A DNA stretch of 17,116 nucleotides, taken from the NCBI GenBank assembly GCA_051650265.1, contig JBOFIR010000246.1, positions 1 to 17,116 of the forward strand. Reading direction: 5' to 3'. Below are positions 7,065-14,803 of this stretch, in pieces. The DNA comes from JBOFEH01 sp051650265 (lineage in GTDB: Bacteria > Bacillota > Clostridia > Lachnospirales > Cellulosilyticaceae). Position 1 is the first letter of the stretch, and every line of letters starts with the position of its first letter. The position numbers and the translations under genes were made by a program. The notes beneath the pieces are model-generated. The model did not search any database and was not told where the DNA came from. It saw nothing but the letters and a program-made list of their open reading frames with translations.

Positions 7065-8102
7065 ATGGAAAATCTATTGACAGTTTTAGACAAAATTATT
7101 CCTGATGGGATAGAGGACTTTAAAATACGTTATACATTATTACAGATCATTTCAGAGCAGCAGCCAGTGGGACGAAGAACATTAGCTGAACGCACTACAT
7201 ATTCAGAACGTGTCATTCGTAATACCATAGAACTTCTCGGAGAATCACAGCTTGTAGCCACAGGCTCAGTAGGTGTGAGTATTACAGACAGAGGCAGACA
7301 GATCCTAGACGATCTCTATAGCTGTTTTCAAAAGCTAGATGAATTCCCACAGTTAGAACACAAGCTCGAACAGCTCCTAGAGCTGAGGAAAGCAGTGGTC
7401 GTAAAAGGTGATGCAGACCTTAAAGATTCCAGCAAATGGCGTCTTGGAAAAAGTGCAGCCAACGTGTTGTGTCAGATACTTCACAATGGGGATACAGTAG
7501 CGGTCACAGGTGGGACCACAATCGCTAAGATGGTTGAACTTATGCCAACAAAGCATAGTCACTATCCCGATGTGCTCGTGGTACCAGCAAGAGGAAGTAT
7601 CGGGGAGCAGATGGAGTTTCAAGCGAGCACCATGAGCGTCTCGTTAGCGAAGAAGCTTGGGGCGAGGTTTGAACAGCTACATATTCCTGATAATCTGAGT
7701 GAATCTGCTATTGAAACCATAAAAAAAGAACCACACATACAAAATACATTGCAAAAAATGGCAAAATCAGATATGATAGTATTTGGTGTGGGAGATGCCA
7801 CTGTAATGAGTGAGCGTCGCCAAGAAAGTGAAGTCACATGCACACTACTTAAAAGTGAACAAGCTGTAGCGGAAGCCTTTCGCTATTACTTTAACAAACA
7901 AGGTGAAGTAGTCTACAAAGGCAATAATATTGGACTTGATATGGAAGATGTGATGCAGATTCCAGTCAAACTTGCAGTAGCAGGAGGGACCTCAAAAGCA
8001 AAGGCCATCCTAGCAGCAAGAAAACTTCTGAGAGGAAGTTATCTGGTATTAGATGAAGCAGCAGCAAAAGAATTACTACATATGGTATCAATTCACAGGT
8101 AA
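7065..8102 (+). CDS. cggR: central glycolytic genes regulator CggR
   Basis: SorC/DeoR-type repressor of the lower glycolytic genes; in Bacillus subtilis it is released by fructose-1,6-bisphosphate. Numbered from ATG 7065 (345 residues, against about 340 in Bacillus): a winged-helix domain at about 20-80 with GRRTLAERTTYSERVIRN (36-53), then the sugar-phosphate-binding domain with the GGTT loop (149-152), VVPARGSIGEQMEFQ (172-186), VFGVGDA (239-245) and AVAGGTSKAKAI (304-315). ATG 7065 was chosen because aggtga (7054-7059) is placed 5 bases before it, and because IIPD then falls at residues 11-14, as LLPD does in the Bacillus protein. Starts at 7008, 7032 and 7044 would place coding sequence in the operator. 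It is first in the operon it controls; gapA follows after 70 bases. Confidence 0.93.
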   Translation: MENLLTVLDKIIPDGIEDFKIRYTLLQIISEQQPVGRRTLAERTTYSERVIRNTIELLGESQLVATGSVGVSITDRGRQILDDLYSCFQKLDEFPQLEHKLEQLLELRKAVVVKGDADLKDSSKWRLGKSAANVLCQILHNGDTVAVTGGTTIAKMVELMPTKHSHYPDVLVVPARGSIGEQMEFQASTMSVSLAKKLGARFEQLHIPDNLSESAIETIKKEPHIQNTLQKMAKSDMIVFGVGDATVMSERRQESEVTCTLLKSEQAVAEAFRYYFNKQGEVVYKGNNIGLDMEDVMQIPVKLAVAGGTSKAKAILAARKLLRGSYLVLDEAAAKELLHMVSIHR

Positions 8103-8172
8103 TGTTTATACTAACCAAGTGATTTGAATATAGAAATCAATTTTTCAGATGAAATCTAAGGAGGACTATGTA

Positions 8173-9186
8173 ATGGCAGTAAAAGTTGCAATTAATGGTT
8201 TTGGACGTATTGGACGTCTTGCATTCAGACAAATGTTCGGTGCAGAAGGGTATGAAGTAGTAGCAATCAACGACTTAACAAACCCAAAAATGTTAGCACA
8301 CTTATTAAAATATGATTCAGCTCAAGGTAGATACGCAAAAGGTGACACAGTTGTTGCTAAAGAAGATGCGATCGTTGTAGATGGTCAAGAGATCAAAATC
8401 TACGCTGAGAGAGATGCTAAAAACCTTCCTTGGGGAGAGCTTGAAGTAGACGTAGTACTTGAGTGTACTGGTTTCTATGTATCAAAAGCTAAATCTCAAG
8501 CACATATCGATGCAGGTGCTAAAAAAGTTGTTATCTCAGCTCCAGCTGGTGATGACCTTCCAACAGTTGTATTCGGTGTTAACGAAAACATCTTAACAGC
8601 AGATGACACAATCATCTCAGCTGCTTCATGTACAACAAACTGTTTAGCTCCTATGGCTGACACATTAAACAAATTAGGAACAATCGAAAAAGGTTTCATG
8701 ACAACTATCCATGCTTGGACAGGTGATCAAATGGCTTTAGACGGTCCTCACTCAAAAGGTGACTTAAGAAGAGCGCGTGCTGCTGCTTGTAACATCGTTC
8801 CTAACTCAACTGGTGCTGCTAAAGCAATCGGTCTTGTAATTCCAGAATTAGCTGGTAAATTAGATGGAGCTGCTCAACGTGTACCAGTTCCAACAGGTTC
8901 TTTAACAGAATTAGTTGCTGTAGTTGACAAAACTGTAACAGCTGCTGAAATCAACGCTGCTATGAAAGCTGCTGCAACAGCATCTTTCGGTTACACAGAA
9001 GAAGAATTAGTATCAACTGATATCATCGGTTGTACATTCGGTTCATTATTCGATGCAACACAAACTAAAGTAACAGCTCTTGGAGACAAAACTTTAGTTA
9101 AAGTTGTTTCTTGGTATGACAACGAAAACTCATACACAAGCAACATGGTTAGAACAATCAAATACTTTGCTGAATTAAGCAAATAA
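8173..9186 (+). CDS. gapA: glyceraldehyde-3-phosphate dehydrogenase, glycolytic type
   Basis: Oxidises and phosphorylates glyceraldehyde-3-phosphate to 1,3-bisphosphoglycerate with NAD+. Numbered from ATG 8173 (337 residues, normal): the nucleotide-binding NGFGRIGR (8-15), Asp34 in AINDLT favouring NAD+ over NADP+, catalytic Cys153 in ASCTTNCLAP, His180 in TTIHAW, and the phosphate-site segment SKGDLRRARAAACNIVPNST (194-213). The ribosome binding site aaggagga (8158-8165) is 7 bases before 8173. A start-stop pair ATGTAA overlaps the true start (ATGTAATGG, 8168-8176). The in-frame ATG at 8149 lies upstream of the ribosome binding site and was rejected. Codon use is strongly biased, as expected for a very abundant protein. 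The gene is followed at once by a terminator-like hairpin. Confidence 0.97.
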   Translation: MAVKVAINGFGRIGRLAFRQMFGAEGYEVVAINDLTNPKMLAHLLKYDSAQGRYAKGDTVVAKEDAIVVDGQEIKIYAERDAKNLPWGELEVDVVLECTGFYVSKAKSQAHIDAGAKKVVISAPAGDDLPTVVFGVNENILTADDTIISAASCTTNCLAPMADTLNKLGTIEKGFMTTIHAWTGDQMALDGPHSKGDLRRARAAACNIVPNSTGAAKAIGLVIPELAGKLDGAAQRVPVPTGSLTELVAVVDKTVTAAEINAAMKAAATASFGYTEEELVSTDIIGCTFGSLFDATQTKVTALGDKTLVKVVSWYDNENSYTSNMVRTIKYFAELSK

Positions 9187-9199
9187 TCTATTAGATCCT

Positions 9200-9236
9200 A
9201 AAGGGTCCGGTCTTTTGATAGGACCGGGCCCTTTTT
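9200..9236 (+). terminator. terminator-like hairpin between gapA and pgk
   Basis: aaagggtccggtc (9200-9212) pairs with gaccgggcccttt (9222-9234) over 13 bp with one T-G pair, with a 9-base loop and a TTTTT run at 9232-9236. It is GC-rich and looks fully able to terminate. No promoter is visible in the 25 bases between it and pgk, so it is probably a partial terminator or a 3' stabiliser that lowers pgk-eno relative to gapA. Confidence 0.88.
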
Positions 9237-9261
9237 AACTTTTGAAAGGGGAACATATTCC

Positions 9262-10500
9262 ATGTTAAACAAAAAAACTGTAGACCAATTAAAAGATCTT
9301 CAAGGTAAAAAAGTACTTGTACGTTGCGACTTCAATGTGCCATTAAAAGAAGGCGTTATCCAAAACTTCAACCGTATTGATGGTGCACTTCCAACAATCA
9401 AAACATTATTAGAAAAAGGCGCTAGAGTAATCCTTTGCTCACACCTTGGCAAACCAAAAGGTGAAGCGAAACCAGAACTTTCTTTAGCACCAGTTGCTGC
9501 TGCACTTACAGAGAGATTAGGCGTTGAAGTGAAATTCGTTGACGACGCACAAGTAACAGGCGAAGAAACTAAAAAAGTTGCTGCTGAACTTAAAGATGGC
9601 GAAGTATTATTACTTCAAAACACACGTTACAGAGCAGAAGAAACAAAATACGGTAAAGATGAAGCTGCTACAGCATACGCGGAGGAACTTGCTGCACTTT
9701 GTGACAACCAAGTATTCGTAAACGATGCTTTCGGTACAGCTCACCGTGCACACTGTTCAAACGTTGGTGTAACAAAATGTTGCGCACAAAACGTAGTAGG
9801 TTACTTAATGCAAAAAGAAATCAAATTCTTAGGTGAAACTGTAGAAAACCCAGTTCGTCCATTCGTAGCGATCCTTGGTGGTGCTAAAGTTTCTGACAAA
9901 ATTGCTGTAATCAACAACCTTCTTGAAAAAGTTGATACACTCATCATCGGTGGTGGTATGGCTTACACATTCCTTAAAGCACAAGGACAAGAAGTTGGTA
10001 ACTCTTTATTAGAAGAAGACAAAATGGATTACGCTTTAGAAATGGTTAAAAAAGCTGAAGAAAAAGGTGTTAAACTTCTTCTTCCAGTTGACCACGTAGT
10101 AGGACAAACATTCTCAAACGATACAGAAAGAGCTGTTGTTGAGACAATCGAAGCTGGTTGGTCAGGATTCGATATCGGACCAAAAACAATCGCACTTTAC
10201 GAAGAAGCTTTAGCTGGTGCTAAAACAGTTGTATGGAATGGACCAATGGGTGTATTCGAATTCGAAAACTTCGCTGCTGGTACACTTGCAGTATGTTCAG
10301 CTGTAGCTAACCTTGAAGGCGCTACAACAGTAGTAGGTGGAGGAGACTCTGTAAACGCTGTTAAACGTCTTGGATTTGCTGACAAAATGTCACACATCTC
10401 AACTGGTGGTGGTGCAAGCTTAGAGTTCTTAGAAGGTAAAGAACTTCCAGGTGTTGCTGCTGCTGACAACAAATGTTGTGGTGGTGGATGCTGTAAATAA
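9262..10500 (+). CDS. pgk: phosphoglycerate kinase with Cys-rich C-terminal tail
   Basis: Transfers the acyl phosphate of 1,3-bisphosphoglycerate to ADP. Conserved segments are RCDFNVP (21-27), Arg38, SHLGKPKG (60-67), NTRYRAEE, NDAFGTAHRAHCSNVG, GGAKVSDKI, GPMGVFE and the ATP-site GGGDSVNAV. At 412 residues it is about 15 longer than usual. The core ends at the normal ELPGVAA, then ADNKCCGGGCCK follows, with Cys405, Cys406, Cys410 and Cys411. The region before Arg38 (GVIQNFNRIDGALPTI) differs from the usual ITDDTRIRAALPTI form. The ribosome binding site gaaagggg is about 10 bases before the ATG. Codon bias is strong. Expression must come through the hairpin at 9200-9236 unless an unseen promoter exists. 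Confidence 0.97.
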   Translation: MLNKKTVDQLKDLQGKKVLVRCDFNVPLKEGVIQNFNRIDGALPTIKTLLEKGARVILCSHLGKPKGEAKPELSLAPVAAALTERLGVEVKFVDDAQVTGEETKKVAAELKDGEVLLLQNTRYRAEETKYGKDEAATAYAEELAALCDNQVFVNDAFGTAHRAHCSNVGVTKCCAQNVVGYLMQKEIKFLGETVENPVRPFVAILGGAKVSDKIAVINNLLEKVDTLIIGGGMAYTFLKAQGQEVGNSLLEEDKMDYALEMVKKAEEKGVKLLLPVDHVVGQTFSNDTERAVVETIEAGWSGFDIGPKTIALYEEALAGAKTVVWNGPMGVFEFENFAAGTLAVCSAVANLEGATTVVGGGDSVNAVKRLGFADKMSHISTGGGASLEFLEGKELPGVAAADNKCCGGGCCK

Positions 10501-10641
10501 TCACTTCTCGTGATGCATAGCCGCAATAGGGACTTTGGACTGGAACCTTTTGCAACTTATTTATAAATTATCAGGCAACGGCGCCGCGGTTGAGGGGCCA
10601 AGGCGACGTTGTACTATTCTATCTTAAAGGAGCATGTTATT
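10501..10641 (+). other. structured pgk-tpiA spacer with GC-rich hairpin
   Basis: This 141-base gap is long for the operon and folds into a series of hairpins: tcac/gtga (10501-10504 with 10510-10513); gcaatagg (10523-10530) with ccttttgc (10546-10553), broken by one T-T; and caacg-g-cgcc (10576-10585) with ggcg-a-cgttg (10602-10611), whose loop can pair further (ggtt with ggcc). The segment 10574-10611 is markedly GC-rich against the AT-rich surroundings. None of the hairpins has a T run, so they are not terminators. No promoter or gene is convincing. Confidence 0.5.
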
Positions 10642-11385
10642 ATGCGTAAAAAAATCGTTGCTGGTAACTGGAAAATGAATTTAACTCCAGCTCAAGCTGT
10701 AGAACTAATCAACTCATTAAAAGATAAAATCAACACATCAGACGTTGAGGTTGTTGTATGCCCAACATTCGTATGTCTTCCAGCTGTACTTGAAGCTGTT
10801 AAAGGAACACATATCGGTGTAGGTGCACAAAATATGCACTTCGAAGAAAATGGCGCTTTTACAGGCGAAATCGCTCCAAGCATGTTAAAAGAACTTGGCG
10901 TAAAATACGTAATCATTGGTCACTCAGAAAGAAGACAATACTTCGCTGAAACAGATCAAACAGTAAACTTAAAAACTAAAAAAGCACTTGCACACGATTT
11001 AGTACCACTTGTATGCGTAGGTGAAAGCTTAGAAGACAGAGAAAACGGTATCACAATCGATTTAGTACGTCTTCAAACAAAAATTGCTCTTAAAGATGTA
11101 TCTGCAGAAGATGCTAAAAAAGTTGTTATCGCATATGAGCCAATCTGGGCAATCGGTACAGGTAGAACAGCTACTTCAGCGCAAGCAGAAGAAGTATGTG
11201 CTGCAATCCGTGAAGTACTTGCAGAAGTATACGGACAAGAAGTTGCTGATGAAGTACGTGTACAATACGGCGGTTCAGTAAACGGTGGTAACGCTAACGA
11301 GTTATTCAACATGGGTAACATCGACGGTGGTTTAGTAGGTGGGGCTTCTCTTAAAGAAGAGTTCGTATCTATCGTAAACTACTAA
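10642..11385 (+). CDS. tpiA: triose-phosphate isomerase
   Basis: Interconverts dihydroxyacetone phosphate and glyceraldehyde-3-phosphate. Numbered from ATG 10642 (247 residues, normal): GNWKMN with catalytic Lys11, His94 in IIGHSERR, Glu166 in AYEPIWAIGTG, and the phosphate-gripping YGGSVNGGNA and GGLVGGASL near the C-terminus. An open frame from 10609 would add 11 residues coming from the folded spacer; aaaggag (10626-10632), 9 bases before 10642, and family length favour the shorter form. gpmI follows 16 bases after the stop. Confidence 0.97.
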   Translation: MRKKIVAGNWKMNLTPAQAVELINSLKDKINTSDVEVVVCPTFVCLPAVLEAVKGTHIGVGAQNMHFEENGAFTGEIAPSMLKELGVKYVIIGHSERRQYFAETDQTVNLKTKKALAHDLVPLVCVGESLEDRENGITIDLVRLQTKIALKDVSAEDAKKVVIAYEPIWAIGTGRTATSAQAEEVCAAIREVLAEVYGQEVADEVRVQYGGSVNGGNANELFNMGNIDGGLVGGASLKEEFVSIVNY

Positions 11386-11401
11386 GATAGGAGCTATGAT
11401 A

Positions 11402-12937
11402 ATGAGCAAACAAACAACATTATTATTAATCCTTGATGGTTTCGGGATCAATGAAAAATGCGAAGCAAACGCAATTTGCGCTGCAAAAAAACCAAACATT
11501 GATGCAATCATGGCAAAATACCCAACAGTACCAGGCTACGCAAGTGGTATGGCTGTAGGTCTTCCTGATGGTCAAATGGGTAACTCTGAAGTAGGTCACC
11601 TCAACATGGGTGCTGGCCGTACTGTATACCAAGAACTTACACGTATTACAAAATCAATCCAAGATGGCGATTTCTTTGCAAACGAAGCTTTAGTAGCTGC
11701 TATGGAAAATTGCAAAGCAAAAAATAGCGCCCTTCACTTATTTGGTCTTTTATCAGATGGTGGGGTACATAGCCACAATACACACCTTTATGGGTTATTA
11801 GAAATGGCTAAAAAACAAGGTCTTACAAAAGTGTATGTACACGCATTCCTTGATGGACGTGACACACCTCCAGCTTCAGGTAAAGCATTCACTGAGGCGC
11901 TTGTAGCAAAAATGGCTGAAATCGGTGTGGGTGAAATCGCATCTGTATCAGGACGTTACTTTGCTATGGACCGTGACAATAGATGGGACCGTGTTGAAAA
12001 AGCATATAATGCGATCGTAAATGGTGAAGGCAATACAGCAACTGATGCTGTAGAAGCAATCGCTGCCTCTTACGGATCAGAAGTATACGATGAATTCGTA
12101 TTACCAACAGTCATCACAAAAGATGGCGCTGCAGTAGCACCAGTACAAACAGATGATTCTGTAATCTTCTTCAACTTCAGACCAGACAGAGCAAGAGAGC
12201 TTACAAGAGCTTTCTGTGACGATGCCTTCGCTGGATTTGAAAGAGAACGCGTTGCAACTCACTTTGTATCATTCACACAATATGATGTGACAATCTCTAA
12301 CAAAGAAGTAGCATTCGCACCACAAACACTTACAAATACATTTGGTGAGTACCTTGAAGCACAAGGGAAAACACAACTTCGTATTGCAGAAACAGAAAAA
12401 TACGCACACGTTACATTCTTCTTCAATGGTGGTGTTGAAGAGCCAATGGCTCATGAAGAGCGTAAACTTGTATCTTCTCCAGCTGTTGCAACATATGATA
12501 TGCAACCAGAGATGAGCGTATTTGAAGTTGCAAATGGTCTTGAAGAATCAATTCGTTCAGGTAAATACGATGTGATCGTTGCAAACTTTGCAAACCCAGA
12601 CATGGTTGGTCATACAGGGAACATGGACGCTGCTGTAGCTGCCATTGAAGCTGTTGACAAAGCAGTTGGTCAAGTGATCACAGCAATCGAAGAAACAAAC
12701 AGCTACGCATTTATCTGTGCAGATCATGGAAATGCAGAGCAAATGGTAGATTACGATACAAATCAACCATTCACAGCACATACAATTAATCCAGTACCAT
12801 TCATCCTTGTGAACTACAAAGAAGGGGTAACGCTTAAAGACGGCGGTAAGCTTGCTGATATCGCGCCAACACTTCTTGAGATGATGGGTATGGCACAACC
12901 TACAGAAATGACAGGTGAGTCACTTCTCGTAAAATAA
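11402..12937 (+). CDS. gpmI: cofactor-independent phosphoglycerate mutase
   Basis: Manganese-dependent alkaline-phosphatase-superfamily enzyme converting 3- to 2-phosphoglycerate. Numbered from ATG 11402 (511 residues, normal): LILDGFG with metal ligand Asp12, GQMGNSEVGHLNMGAGR with the phosphoserine Ser62, GGVHSHNTHL and HAFLDGRDTPP in the phosphotransfer domain, and FANPDMVGHTG and CADHGNAEQM carrying the remaining metal ligands. ATG 11396 is in frame but only 2 bases after the aggag (11389-11393), while 11402 is at 8 bases. It lies between tpiA and eno in the glycolytic operon and has no terminator after it. Confidence 0.97.
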   Translation: MSKQTTLLLILDGFGINEKCEANAICAAKKPNIDAIMAKYPTVPGYASGMAVGLPDGQMGNSEVGHLNMGAGRTVYQELTRITKSIQDGDFFANEALVAAMENCKAKNSALHLFGLLSDGGVHSHNTHLYGLLEMAKKQGLTKVYVHAFLDGRDTPPASGKAFTEALVAKMAEIGVGEIASVSGRYFAMDRDNRWDRVEKAYNAIVNGEGNTATDAVEAIAASYGSEVYDEFVLPTVITKDGAAVAPVQTDDSVIFFNFRPDRARELTRAFCDDAFAGFERERVATHFVSFTQYDVTISNKEVAFAPQTLTNTFGEYLEAQGKTQLRIAETEKYAHVTFFFNGGVEEPMAHEERKLVSSPAVATYDMQPEMSVFEVANGLEESIRSGKYDVIVANFANPDMVGHTGNMDAAVAAIEAVDKAVGQVITAIEETNSYAFICADHGNAEQMVDYDTNQPFTAHTINPVPFILVNYKEGVTLKDGGKLADIAPTLLEMMGMAQPTEMTGESLLVK

Positions 12938-12953
12938 TGAAGGAGATTCCTGC

Positions 12954-12971
12954 ATGAGAGAACTTTCCTAA
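12954..12971 (+). other. six-codon minigene (MRELS) with good ribosome binding site
   Basis: ATG AGA GAA CTT TCC TAA is preceded by aaggag (12940-12945) at 8 bases. This is a better initiation site than some real genes here. It may be a leader minigene, or the remnant ribosome binding site of a lost gene. It has no recognisable regulatory codons. Confidence 0.35.
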
Positions 12972-12978
12972 ACGTATG

Positions 12979-13013
12979 ATAATCATGAAACAGGGAACAA
13001 TAATCGTGATTAT
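12979..13013. promoter_or_regulatory. dyad and direct repeat before eno
   Basis: ATAATC-GT-GATTAT (13000-13013) is a 6+6 inverted repeat, and its left part ATAATCGTGA is repeated as ATAATCATGA at 12979-12988 (21-base period). The outer copies can also pair as a 9-bp RNA hairpin (12979-12987 with 13005-13013). No promoter with a fitting -35 is seen around it. It may be an operator or an mRNA structure just before the eno ribosome binding site. Confidence 0.4.
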
Positions 13014-13038
13014 GATATAGTGAAGGGAGTGCTTGCTT

Positions 13039-14358
13039 ATGAAAGGTTATATTGAGATTTTAGACGTATTTGCAAGAGAGGTTATAGACTCTAGAGCAAA
13101 TCCTACCGTTGAAGTAGAAGTCATTGTTGAAGGAGATTATGTGGGGCGCGCCATTGTCCCATCAGGCGCATCAACTGGTGAACTCGAGGCCATAGAGTTG
13201 CGTGATGGTGACAACTCCAGATACTTCGGGAAAGGCGTACAAAAAGCTGTTGATCATGTGAATAACATCATTGCCGACGAGGTTATTGGAATGAACGCTC
13301 TTGATCAAGCTGCCATAGATAAAATACTAATAGACTTAGATGGCACACCGAACAAAGGAAAATTAGGTGCAAACGCGATACTAGGTGTTTCTATGGCTGT
13401 TGCCAAAGCTGCGGCTGAGGCATTGCATATGCCGTTATACCAATACCTTGGCGGGGTTAACGCCAAAGTACTGCCTGTTCCTATGATGAATATTTTAAAT
13501 GGTGGCGAGCATGCGGATAATACTGTAGACCTTCAAGAGTTTATGATTATGCCAGTAGGGGCTACCACATTCAAAGAAGCACTGAGAATGTGTGCTGAAG
13601 TATATCATACACTCAAAAAGGTGCTTACAAGCCGCGGGCTTGCAACTGGTGTAGGTGACGAAGGAGGCTTCGCACCAAACCTTGCAACTTCAGAAGAGGT
13701 CTTGACACTGATCGTAGAAGCAATTCAAAAAGCAGGATATAAGCCAGGCGAGGAGATTCGTATCGCACTGGATTCCGCTGCGTCTGAACTTTATAACGAC
13801 GCAGATGGTAAATACTATTTCAAAGGCGAAAGTCAAATGAAAGGCGAGGAAATCGTACGTACATCTGAAGAGATGGTAGACTACTATGAGGACCTCGTGA
13901 ACAAGTTCCCAATCATCTCGATTGAGGATGGCGTGGGTGAAAAAGACTGGGAAGGTTGGAAACTCCTAACCGAGCGTCTTGGAGATCGCGTACAACTTGT
14001 GGGAGATGACTTGTTTGTAACCAATACGGAAATTCTTGAAAAAGGAATCCGTAAAGGGGTTGCAAACTCTATTCTTATTAAAGTGAATCAGATTGGCACA
14101 CTCACTGAAACCTTCAATGCCATTGAGATGGCCAATCGTAGTGGCTACACAGCAGTTGTATCACACCGTTCAGGAGAATCTGAAGATACAACCATCGCTG
14201 ATCTTGTAGTTGCAGTGAATGCAGGACAGATCAAAACCGGTGCACCATGCCGTTCTGACCGTACTGCAAAATATAATCAACTCATAAGAATTGAAGAAGA
14301 GCTAGATAGTGTTGCAACCTATCGTGGGCTCAACTCATTCTTCAACTTAGGGAAGTAA
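13039..14358 (+). CDS. eno: enolase (phosphopyruvate hydratase)
   Basis: Dehydrates 2-phosphoglycerate to phosphoenolpyruvate; cytoplasmic, and part of the RNA degradosome in some bacteria. Numbered from ATG 13039 (439 residues, slightly long): catalytic Glu208 in GVGDEGGF, metal ligands Asp245, Glu296 (SIEDG) and Asp323 (GDDLF), catalytic Lys348 (ILIKVNQIGT), and SHRSGE (375-380). The usual DSRGNPT near the N-terminus is DSRANPT here (Ala20), and a short insertion-like MKGYIE precedes the core. TTG 13033 is in frame, but gaagggag (13022-13029) suits ATG 13039. Codon use differs from gapA, pgk, tpiA and gpmI: more GCC, ATA and CTA codons, especially in the first third. It is last in the operon. 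Confidence 0.96.
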   Translation: MKGYIEILDVFAREVIDSRANPTVEVEVIVEGDYVGRAIVPSGASTGELEAIELRDGDNSRYFGKGVQKAVDHVNNIIADEVIGMNALDQAAIDKILIDLDGTPNKGKLGANAILGVSMAVAKAAAEALHMPLYQYLGGVNAKVLPVPMMNILNGGEHADNTVDLQEFMIMPVGATTFKEALRMCAEVYHTLKKVLTSRGLATGVGDEGGFAPNLATSEEVLTLIVEAIQKAGYKPGEEIRIALDSAASELYNDADGKYYFKGESQMKGEEIVRTSEEMVDYYEDLVNKFPIISIEDGVGEKDWEGWKLLTERLGDRVQLVGDDLFVTNTEILEKGIRKGVANSILIKVNQIGTLTETFNAIEMANRSGYTAVVSHRSGESEDTTIADLVVAVNAGQIKTGAPCRSDRTAKYNQLIRIEEELDSVATYRGLNSFFNLGK

Positions 14359-14394
14359 TGTAAAGCAAATAAACTGTAGTAAAAGCGACGAATT

Positions 14395-14428
14395 AATAAG
14401 CTCCCCTATCGGGAGCTTATTGATTTTT
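14395..14428 (+). terminator. terminator of the glycolytic operon
   Basis: A perfect 11-bp stem, aataagctccc (14395-14405) with gggagcttatt (14411-14421), has a 5-base loop and TTTTT at 14424-14428. Confidence 0.92.
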
Positions 14429-14448
14429 CACACATTATATGCTATGAT
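14420..14448 (+). promoter_or_regulatory. secG promoter, extended -10, overlapping the eno terminator
   Basis: TTGATT (14420-14425) and TATGAT (14443-14448) are 17 bases apart, with TGC immediately before the -10 (extended -10). The -35 is formed by the end of the terminator stem and its T run. Confidence 0.75.
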
Positions 14449-14488
14449 AAAACAAGTATGTGTCAATACTAATCAAGGAGGCAAAACC

Positions 14489-14728
14489 ATGAGTGTTTTA
14501 CAAATAGTACTTACAGTACTTTACATCATTTCTGCATTCGTGATTATGACTGTTGTGCTTCTTCAAGAAGGTAAATCAGCTGGGCTTGGATCAGCATTTG
14601 CAACACAACAAGATAGTTACTGGGCAAAAAACAAAAAACATACTCTTGAAGGTAAATTTGAGAGATGGACTAAGATTTCAGCAGGTGCCTTTGTTGTACT
14701 TGCATTAGCATTATCACTTATCCAGTAA
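14489..14728 (+). CDS. secG: protein translocase subunit SecG
   Basis: Small accessory subunit of the SecYEG channel. Numbered from ATG 14489 (79 residues, normal), it has two hydrophobic segments (about 3-24 and 57-78) joined by the conserved loop LLQEGKSAGLGSAF and a polar stretch ending GKFERWTKI. aaggagg (14475-14481) is 7 bases before this ATG. A longer frame from 14420 begins inside the terminator and upstream of the likely transcription start, so it is rejected. The gene lies between its own promoter and terminator; the secG-rnr order is common in Firmicutes. Confidence 0.95.
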   Translation: MSVLQIVLTVLYIISAFVIMTVVLLQEGKSAGLGSAFATQQDSYWAKNKKHTLEGKFERWTKISAGAFVVLALALSLIQ

Positions 14729-14735
14729 GAAAATC

Positions 14736-14768
14736 AAGGTAAAGCTTGGACGAGCTTTACCTTTTTTT
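14736..14768 (+). terminator. terminator after secG
   Basis: A perfect 11-bp stem, aaggtaaagct (14736-14746) with agctttacctt (14753-14763), has a 6-base loop and a seven-T run to 14768. Confidence 0.93.
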
Positions 14769-14803
14769 CTTGCTAAATATAATATTGAGCGCATCATTAA
14801 GTT

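Noticed and set aside
10197..10526. 109-residue antisense frame over the end of pgk
   Set aside because: Shadow of the pgk coding strand; Pro/Ser/Thr-rich with no recognisable domain.
12920..12930. 11-base string tcacttctcgt shared with 10501-10511
   Set aside because: One copy is gpmI coding sequence and flanks do not match; probably chance.
12993..12998. Additional CggR half-site GGGAAC before eno (and GGGGAAC at 9248-9254 before pgk)
   Set aside because: Each is a single copy without the tandem partner; the pgk copy is explained by its ribosome binding site.
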